5,947 nt of DNA, taken from the NCBI GenBank assembly GCA_964639675.1, contig CAZXEK010000063.1, forward strand, positions 1 through 5,947, in the 5' to 3' direction. The translations under genes and the position numbers were made by a program. This document shows, in pieces, positions 1-4,354 of the stretch; within the stretch, counting starts at the first letter, position 1; the number at the start of each line of letters is the position of its first letter. The stretch comes from JACQCV01 sp964639675. Lineage in GTDB: Bacteria > Patescibacteriota > Minisyncoccia > Phycocordibacterales > UBA12445. The notes beneath the pieces are model-generated. The model was not told where the DNA came from. It saw only the letters and a list, made by a program, of their open reading frames with translations, and ran no database searches.

Positions 1-425
1 CTTATCAAGCTTTCTGCAATTTCAAGTGCCTGTTCGCCATTGTCTGGCTGAGATATGAGAAGTTCGTCAATTTTTACACCTAATTTTTTCGAGTAGTCTG
101 GGTCCATCGCATGTTCCGCATCTATAAAGGCGCATACTCCACCCTTCTTTTGTGCTTGAGCGATTACATGTAGCGCAAGAGTTGTTTTACCTGATGATTC
201 TGGTCCGTATATCTCGATGATTCTTCCTCTGGGTAAACCTCCGACCCCTAAGGCTATATCTAATCCGACCGAACCTGTTGGTATAGCGTCGACATTTACT
301 TTAGGCTTATCACCTAGCTTCATAATCGCACCCTCTCCGAACTTAGTCTGGATACTTTTTATCGTATTCTCTATATTGGCTGAGAAACCGCCGACGTTGG
401 TGTTTGTTTTTTTTGCTGTAGCCAT
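1..425 (-). CDS. recA: RecA recombinase, N-terminal part (cut by window edge)
   Basis: RecA forms filaments on single-stranded DNA, hydrolyses ATP, drives homologous strand exchange and, in many bacteria, triggers LexA cleavage. Translation from the ATG at 425-423 gives 141 codons plus two bases before the left edge. Visible landmarks are the N-terminal segment ending FGEGAIMKLGD (about residues 29-39), Walker A GPESSGKT at residues 74-81 with Lys80, the FIDAEHAMDP strand with the catalytic Glu at residue 104, and the conserved SQPDNGEQALEI stretch. The ATG is the natural start: the family's N-terminal helix follows directly, and a later start would remove it. No clear Shine-Dalgarno is visible; translation may be coupled to the upstream gene, which overlaps it by 55 bases. 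No LexA/SOS box was recognised. The identity is secure; only completeness is unknown. Confidence 0.98.
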   Translation of the reverse strand, partial: MATAKKTNTNVGGFSANIENTIKSIQTKFGEGAIMKLGDKPKVNVDAIPTGSVGLDIALGVGGLPRGRIIEIYGPESSGKTTLALHVIAQAQKKGGVCAFIDAEHAMDPDYSKKLGVKIDELLISQPDNGEQALEIAESLI

Positions 426-754
426 ATTTCTATAATCTTGCTCTGCTCTTGTCCAAATTTATTTTTAACTTTGGTCTCTATTGTATTATAGCCATCTAGC
501 AATAGCAACTTGTCATTGAACAATCTATCGGGTGTTATCATTACGGGTCTTCCGTTGATTGTTAAACTAGAGATGTTTTTTACACGACCCAGAATTTCCA
601 ACAGAGAGTCACTTACTACCGCATGATTTTCTGGGTAAAAAATAGTCAATTCCGGTCCCTCTATCAAGAATCGGGCTTCATAAAAAGTGTAACCAAAAAT
701 TAGGATACAAATTATTATAAATAAAAGTTTTTTTAGATTATAAATTCCCCTCAT
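371..754 (-). CDS. Small membrane-anchored Ig-like (glucodextranase B-like) protein
   Basis: This 127-residue protein is encoded between ftsK and recA. A short basic N-terminus is followed by one strongly hydrophobic segment at about residues 9-27, an uncleaved anchor or signal-anchor. A beta-rich domain follows at about residues 34-112, with the pattern LTIFYPENHAVVSDSLLEI, then G.VKNISSLTINGRPV, then LLLLDGYNTIETKVKNKFG. That pattern resembles the Ig-like Glucodextranase_B family common in Patescibacteria; this is by eye, not a domain search. No catalytic residues are apparent, so a binding or structural role at the outer face of the membrane is likeliest. The start ATG lies inside the last codons of ftsK (17-base overlap) and the last 17 codons plus the stop overlap the start of recA. 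It has no obvious Shine-Dalgarno, which suggests translational coupling within the operon. The exact function is unknown. Confidence 0.85.
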   Translation of the reverse strand: MRGIYNLKKLLFIIICILIFGYTFYEARFLIEGPELTIFYPENHAVVSDSLLEILGRVKNISSLTINGRPVMITPDRLFNDKLLLLDGYNTIETKVKNKFGQEQSKIIEIWLQQKKQTPTSAVSQPI

Positions 755-2966
755 CGTCTGAAGAGATCAAATTGACTTCTGATTTCACGGGCTCCATGAA
801 CTCCTTTTGGTATACGTCCCTTGCCTTTGCTCCTTCACCCGGGCTGATTACCCCTTTTTCTTCAAGCATGTCCATAATTCTGGCTGCCCTAGCATAACCA
901 AGTTTTAACTTTCTCTGAAGATATGAAGCCGAGGCCTTACCGGTTTTTACCACTAGGTCTCGAGCCTCCTCATACATTTCATCGTCATCATCTGGTGTCT
1001 CATTTGAGACACTGTCGAATGTTTGGTCAGATATTGTGCCACTCCCCACTTCAGTTATATTAATCTCATCTTGGAGCTCCTCTTTGTATTTAATTACCAA
1101 AAATTTAACGACCTTTTTGACTTCATTTTCTGAAATGTATCCCGACTGAACTCTTATCGGCTTTGATGTATCCCCTGATATGTAGAGCATGTCACCAGCG
1201 CCCAGTAGTTTCTCTGCTCCCGGCATATCTAGGATTGTTCTAGAGTCTATTTGTGATGGGACTTGCAGGGCAATACGCGATGGGATGTTGGCCTTAATTA
1301 GTCCAGTAATGATCTCTACTGAAGGCCTTTGAGTAGACAAGACTAGGTGAATACCTACTGCGCGAGACATCTGTGCCAATCTGACGATAGCGGCTTCTAG
1401 CTCCCTTGGATATGCTGACATTATATCTGCTAGTTCATCAATGATGACTACTATATATGGCATACTTTCTTCTGGGCTGGTTTTTTCTTCTTTATTAGCA
1501 ACTTGCTTTTCAGCAATGTTCTTGTGATACGAACTGATATCTCTGACTGCACATTGTTCAAGTATATTGTAACGTCTTTCCATCTCTTTTGCCGCCCACC
1601 TTAGGGAGAGGATGGCTTTCTTGGGGTCTGTAATGACGGGCGTTAGAAGGTGCGGTATACCATTGTATAGCGTAAGCTCGACCCTCTTTGGATCAATCAT
1701 GATGAATCGCAGGTGTTCTGGGGGATTTCTATAGAGTAAAGCAGTAATAATTGTATGTATGGTCACTGATTTCCCAGAACCAGTCGCACCAGCAATTAAC
1801 ATATGAGGTGCCCTAGCTAGATCTCCAAAGTAGGGAATACCAGAAACACCTCTGCCAAAGGGTATCAATAGGGGTAGAGTAGATTCTACAAACTTTTTAG
1901 AGGCCAGTAGAGTCCCTAGACCAACGGTCGACTTTGTTTTGTTCGGTATCTCAATTCCCACCAGTGATTTTCCTGGGATAGGGGCCTCAATTCTTATTGG
2001 ATGTGCCGCTAGAGCTAAGGCTAAGTCATTTTGAAGGGATAAAATTCTTGAAAGTTTGACGCCCTCAGCCGGTTTTAGGGAGTAGCGAGTTATAGATGGG
2101 CCGATAGATATCTCATCCATTTCTACATCAATACCGAAGTTCAAAAGTGTTCGCTTAATAATATTGGCGTTAGCTTTGATATCACCAACCACAGGCTTCC
2201 CACTGTCTCCTTCTAAAAGTGATAGTGGGGGAGGATCAAAATGTTTATTAGAATTTAAATGTAAGTTATTATCAAAAAAGTTTTCGATCTTTTCGGTAAC
2301 AGTTTTTCCGCTCGATACTGCAGAGCCATAGGCCGGCTTCTCCTCTTTTGTGGGTTCTGGAATTGGTTTAGATAAGATCTCCATAGGGGTGATTTTTATC
2401 TCCTCTATAGCTCCCTCTCCTTCATTTTCATCTGTCTCGTCGTTAAAAAGTTTCGTACCCAAAATAGACCATTCGAGAGATAGATGAGTGCTAAACATGA
2501 CTAAAACAGAAATAACGGAGGTGGCGATTAAAAAGACTGTTGTAACAATCTTATCGAATAGTTTAAGTAGGGGTAGGGATATTAAGTGACCAATGTAGCC
2601 ACCAGTAATAGTTCCACTTGTAGAGATATTAAATATGACGTCTAATATTCCAAGAGAAGAGAGCAAGAAAAAAAGACCACCGAATAGGTTAAGGGCAATA
2701 ACATTCGGGCGTACAGATTTGAGGAAGGATATACCCACCAAGAGACATACTAGGGGGAATAACATATATCCGGTACCAAACATTTTATCTAGTATTGAAT
2801 ATACAAAGGTTCCAGCTGGGCCAGCCATTTTAAATTTAGCTAGGCTAAAAAAGAGAGATAAAATTATAAAGGAGATAGCGACAATTCCATACTTTGTCTC
2901 AGCACGAAATCGCGACAAGGAGGTTTTATTAGCAGACTCGTTTTTTTTACCACGCGATCTAGACAT
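738..2966 (-). CDS. ftsK: FtsK/SpoIIIE-type DNA translocase
   Basis: This septum-associated DNA pump clears chromosomal DNA from the closing septum and aligns the terminus. The 742-residue length is close to SpoIIIE and much shorter than E. coli FtsK. About four membrane segments lie at residues 26-45, 64-84, 88-112 and 139-160. A short acidic/proline-containing linker runs from about 172 to 250. The motor follows: alpha/beta domain from about 255, Walker A GATGSGKS at 393-400, the MIDPKRVEL signature at 423-431, Walker B VVIIDELAD at 506-514, and STQRPSVEIITGLIKANIPSRIA plus SQIDSRTILDMPGAEKLLG at about 544-589. A gamma winged helix at about 661-719 (TGKASASYLQRKLKLGYARAARI, GAKARDV) should read polar KOPS-like sites. 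The start at 2966 is followed by a basic cytoplasmic tail. No Shine-Dalgarno is visible and only weak promoter-like hexamers lie upstream. It is the first gene of the ftsK, Ig-like protein, recA operon. All key ATPase residues are present. Confidence 0.97.
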   Translation of the reverse strand: MSRSRGKKNESANKTSLSRFRAETKYGIVAISFIILSLFFSLAKFKMAGPAGTFVYSILDKMFGTGYMLFPLVCLLVGISFLKSVRPNVIALNLFGGLFFLLSSLGILDVIFNISTSGTITGGYIGHLISLPLLKLFDKIVTTVFLIATSVISVLVMFSTHLSLEWSILGTKLFNDETDENEGEGAIEEIKITPMEILSKPIPEPTKEEKPAYGSAVSSGKTVTEKIENFFDNNLHLNSNKHFDPPPLSLLEGDSGKPVVGDIKANANIIKRTLLNFGIDVEMDEISIGPSITRYSLKPAEGVKLSRILSLQNDLALALAAHPIRIEAPIPGKSLVGIEIPNKTKSTVGLGTLLASKKFVESTLPLLIPFGRGVSGIPYFGDLARAPHMLIAGATGSGKSVTIHTIITALLYRNPPEHLRFIMIDPKRVELTLYNGIPHLLTPVITDPKKAILSLRWAAKEMERRYNILEQCAVRDISSYHKNIAEKQVANKEEKTSPEESMPYIVVIIDELADIMSAYPRELEAAIVRLAQMSRAVGIHLVLSTQRPSVEIITGLIKANIPSRIALQVPSQIDSRTILDMPGAEKLLGAGDMLYISGDTSKPIRVQSGYISENEVKKVVKFLVIKYKEELQDEINITEVGSGTISDQTFDSVSNETPDDDDEMYEEARDLVVKTGKASASYLQRKLKLGYARAARIMDMLEEKGVISPGEGAKARDVYQKEFMEPVKSEVNLISSDDEGNL

Positions 2967-3020
2967 TAACTAGAATTTTAACAGACTTTTAGATAAAAAA
3001 CTATGTACCAGAGCATTGAC

Positions 3021-3032
3021 CCGCCCTCGCGG
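3021..3032. other. GC-rich mini-hairpin in divergent intergenic region
   Basis: The 163-base gap between the divergent ftsK and HTH genes is AT-rich, except for a patch around 3018-3033. There CCGC and GCGG can pair around a CCTC loop (4-bp stem). It lies upstream of the rightward promoter and about 55-65 bases upstream of the ftsK start, so it could fall in the ftsK leader. There is no U-tract, so it is not a convincing terminator, and the stem is short enough to be chance. Confidence 0.25.
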
Positions 3033-3066
3033 ATGATTTTATTTGATGTTTTTACTTAAAAAAATC

Positions 3067-3095
3067 TTCACATTTCAATCTGTCTTATATATACT
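3067..3095 (+). promoter_or_regulatory. Sigma-70-type promoter for the HTH gene
   Basis: A -35 hexamer TTCACA (3067-3072, 5 of 6 to consensus) and a -10 hexamer TATACT (3090-3095, 5 of 6) are separated by an ideal 17 bases. Transcription would begin near 3102, giving a leader of about 28 bases before the ATG at 3130. The palindrome TTAATTAA (3105-3112) lies just downstream of the predicted start point and could bind a regulator, though so AT-rich a site may be chance. No strong Shine-Dalgarno is present; only a weak AAGAG lies at 3111-3115, about 14 bases before the start. Confidence 0.6.
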
Positions 3096-3129
3096 GGGAG
3101 TAAATTAATTAAGAGACATAATTTTTATT

Positions 3130-3930
3130 ATGGACACATCGGGGACAATTCAAAAAGACATAGCAAGTGAAAATATAAAAGACACACAAATTGTCTTATT
3201 GGATAGCGACGAACATAATAATATATATAAGGCTGTTTTATTAAAGACAGAGAGATTGACTTCAGCGATACACCTAGTCACGGGTTTAATGGACACCAAA
3301 GAGAATATTAGACGTGGACTTAGATTTGCAGCGGTCGCTTCCGTCAATGACTTTTATCTTTTAGAGAAAGTAGTACCAACTGGAGTTAAAAACTTTGTCT
3401 CAGACAAAGTTTTTAAGAGAATATCTTATATTATCTCTTTGCTGGAGATTGGTTTGACCGGGGGACTTATTTCGGAGATGAACCACGCTATTTTAAAGGA
3501 AGAATATAGTAAGTTGAGGGATGTTCTATTTAAATTTCAAGTTGTGAGTGGCATAGGTTCCTTTGTTTTGTCTAGGCAGTTACTCGGGGCAGACTTGAGC
3601 GCCATTGAGAAAACATTCTCTCGGGGGATCGCAGTAAGAGACATAAAAGACAACAGCATAAAAGACACAAAGGTGGCGTCCCTTAAAAGTGTCCCCAAGC
3701 TAAGGCCTAACGATAGGGTATCCCGACAGGATCTCATTATCAAAAATATAAAGGACGGGGCCGAGCATACCATAAAGGACATAATAACTCAGGTATCACT
3801 TGTTGCTACTGGTATTGATTGTAGCGAGAAAACAATTCAAAGAGATCTACTATCTTTGGTGGCCAGTGGGGTCTTGATCAAGAGGGGTGAAAGGAGGTGG
3901 AGCAGGTATTCTAAGGCGCTGGCTCCTTAG
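3130..3930 (+). CDS. Patescibacterial DeoR-like winged-helix protein, probable regulator
   Basis: This 266-residue protein has no signal peptide or membrane segment. The N-terminal half (about residues 31-150) is helical: NIYKAVLLKTERLTSAIHLVTGLMD near 31-55, then a helix pair ending LLEIGLTGGLISEMNHAIL near 104-122. A charged linker (about 165-200) with repeated IKD motifs joins it to the C-terminal domain. That domain (about 198-262) reads as a winged helix: RQDLIIKNIKD, TIKDIITQV, recognition helix CSEKTIQRDLLSLVASGVL at about 231-249, and wing/tail KRGERRWSRY. I recognise this as a family common in Parcubacteria-type genomes, with a DeoR-like HTH; its ligand and targets are unknown to me. 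The start at 3130 is preceded in frame by a stop at 3106-3108 and by a good promoter. It diverges from ftsK and precedes a surface-protein gene, which may or may not be its target. The gene contains a perfect 31-base palindrome. Confidence 0.88.
   Translation: MDTSGTIQKDIASENIKDTQIVLLDSDEHNNIYKAVLLKTERLTSAIHLVTGLMDTKENIRRGLRFAAVASVNDFYLLEKVVPTGVKNFVSDKVFKRISYIISLLEIGLTGGLISEMNHAILKEEYSKLRDVLFKFQVVSGIGSFVLSRQLLGADLSAIEKTFSRGIAVRDIKDNSIKDTKVASLKSVPKLRPNDRVSRQDLIIKNIKDGAEHTIKDIITQVSLVATGIDCSEKTIQRDLLSLVASGVLIKRGERRWSRYSKALAP
3386..3416. repeat. Perfect 31-base palindrome inside the HTH gene
   Basis: The arm TTAAAAACTTTGTCT (3386-3400) is exactly reverse-complementary to AGACAAAGTTTTTAA (3402-3416), with a single C at 3401 between them. 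In RNA this gives a stem with a TCA loop. An A-run on the 5' side and a T-run on the 3' side make it look like a bidirectional intrinsic terminator with core CTTTGTC/GACAAAG. It is read in frame as V-K-N-F-V-S-D-K-V-F-K, residues 86-96. Fifteen perfect pairs are very unlikely by chance, even in AT-rich DNA. Its role is unknown. Confidence 0.9.
3642..3667 (+). repeat. Short tandem repeat coding for IKD motifs
   Basis: The 11-base unit CATAAAAGACA occurs at 3642-3652 and 3657-3667, 15 bases apart and in the same reading frame. It encodes the DIKDNSIKDT linker before the winged helix. A related ATAAAAGACA lies at 3175-3184 (IKDT near residue 16), and diverged IKD codons recur near 3747 and 3771. 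The doublet may reflect a small in-frame duplication in a flexible linker. Confidence 0.5.
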
Positions 3931-4015
3931 GCTTCCGTGGGGTTGACTTTGAGGTTTTGATAATGATAGTATGTTAACCATCTTTCTATGGCTTGGTCTT
4001 AGGTGTAATAAAGAC

Positions 4016-4024
4016 TTATCCACA
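4016..4024 (+). promoter_or_regulatory. Perfect-consensus DnaA box
   Basis: TTATCCACA matches the bacterial DnaA-box consensus TTATNCACA exactly. It is followed by a T-run and then an AT-rich stretch (about 4031-4070) with three head-to-tail GATA units. I found no second perfect box on either strand of the window, so this is not a cluster of the kind seen at most replication origins. It could be a DnaA regulatory or titration site, the edge of an origin, or chance. Confidence 0.4.
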
Positions 4025-4033
4025 GAAGGTTTT

Positions 4034-4062
4034 TTGCTGATTTGATAGATAGATAATATACT
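4034..4062 (+). promoter_or_regulatory. Possible upstream promoter
   Basis: TTGCTG (4034-4039, 3 of 6) and TATACT (4057-4062, 5 of 6) are 17 bases apart. The same -10 hexamer is used by the HTH-gene promoter. The weak -35 and the AT-rich surroundings make this uncertain. It would give a leader of about 285 bases for the surface-protein gene. Confidence 0.25.
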
Positions 4063-4110
4063 TATAATTACCAAGACGGTTCTGCTTGTTTTGTTTGTAT
4101 GTTGTTGGTC

Positions 4111-4139
4111 TGGATGTTTCGGATGTACGCTTTTATAAT
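4111..4139 (+). promoter_or_regulatory. Probable promoter of the surface-protein gene
   Basis: A perfect -10 TATAAT lies at 4134-4139. At the ideal 17-base spacing the -35 position reads TGGATG (4111-4116), only 3 of 6 to consensus, and no extended -10 TG is present. Transcription would start near 4146, inside the inverted repeat at 4140-4153, giving a long leader of about 209 bases. The weak -35 could mean an activator is needed. Confidence 0.4.
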
Positions 4140-4153
4140 AAGGTTAGAACCTT
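4140..4153. promoter_or_regulatory. Operator-like inverted repeat abutting the -10 hexamer
   Basis: AAGGTT (4140-4145) and AACCTT (4148-4153) form a perfect 6-bp inverted repeat around AG, starting at the base after TATAAT and covering the predicted transcription start. This is where a repressor would block RNA polymerase. The HTH protein encoded just upstream is a candidate binder by position only. Its two-base spacer and lack of a following U-tract fit a protein site better than an RNA hairpin. Confidence 0.4.
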
Positions 4154-4215
4154 GAAAATTCAATATAGTTTCAGAAAAATACTCGATGGAACATAGATGT
4201 TTAGAAATTAAAGAA

Positions 4216-4322
4216 TTGACCGTTAAGTAGGTTTCACCGTGGTCAGAATATTTAGCTTATGTCGAGGCTGGGTTCAATCTGACCGCAAACGATTTTATCT
4301 AAAAAAACAATAAAATTTTTAG
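4216..4322 (+). promoter_or_regulatory. Structured leader with competing hairpins
   Basis: GGTCA at 4241-4245 can pair either with TGACC at 4217-4221, or, in a longer 9-bp stem with one G-U pair (4239-4247 with 4278-4286), with the downstream copy of the same element. The TGACCG unit is thus repeated on both sides of its complement, so the two folds exclude each other. A third AT-only stem pairs CTAAAAA (4299-4305) with TTTTTAG (4316-4322). This resembles attenuator or riboswitch layout, but no known class is recognised. A purine-rich AGGTGGAG (4321-4328) follows, too far from the ATG (26 bases) to serve as a normal ribosome binding site. Confidence 0.35.
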
Positions 4323-4354
4323 GTGGAGTCGAATATTATTAAGATTAAAAATTC

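Larger units (their letters stand above)
3931..4354. other. 424-base non-coding region between the HTH and surface-protein genes
   Basis: No credible gene is present. In order it holds a GC-richer start without a convincing terminator; a perfect DnaA-box consensus (4016-4024); an AT-rich stretch with three GATA units (4044-4055) and TATAAT/TATACT hexamers; a weak hairpin-plus-T-rich segment around 4071-4098 (CAAG/CTTG); a TATAAT with an adjoining inverted repeat (4134-4153); and a structured segment (4216-4322) just before the surface-protein gene. No tRNA fold was found. Confidence 0.7.

Noticed and set aside
2891..2902. Second copy of ACTTTGTCTCAG, shared with the palindrome at 3392-3403
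   Set aside because: A 12-base match is expected about once by chance in a window of this size, and this copy lacks the other palindrome arm.
2635..2973. 112-codon open frame on the plus strand opposite the ftsK N-terminus
   Set aside because: It lies opposite the FtsK membrane region, has no start signal, and its sequence shows no protein character.
3890..3899. Strong Shine-Dalgarno-like AAAGGAGGTG near the end of the HTH gene
   Set aside because: It encodes part of the family's GERRW tail, and no start codon lies at usable distance downstream.
4071..4098. Hairpin CAAG/CTTG followed by a T-rich stretch as terminator of the HTH gene
   Set aside because: The stem is only 4 bp with a 9-base loop, the T-tract is interrupted by G, and it lies 140 bases past the stop codon. 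Noted only as weak.
4241..4284. Possible tRNA: 7-bp GGTCAGA/TCTGACC stem plus a GGTTCAA T-loop-like motif
   Set aside because: The span is only 44 bases, no 5-bp T-stem or anticodon arm can be formed, and the 3' side lacks tRNA layout. It is better read as a leader hairpin.
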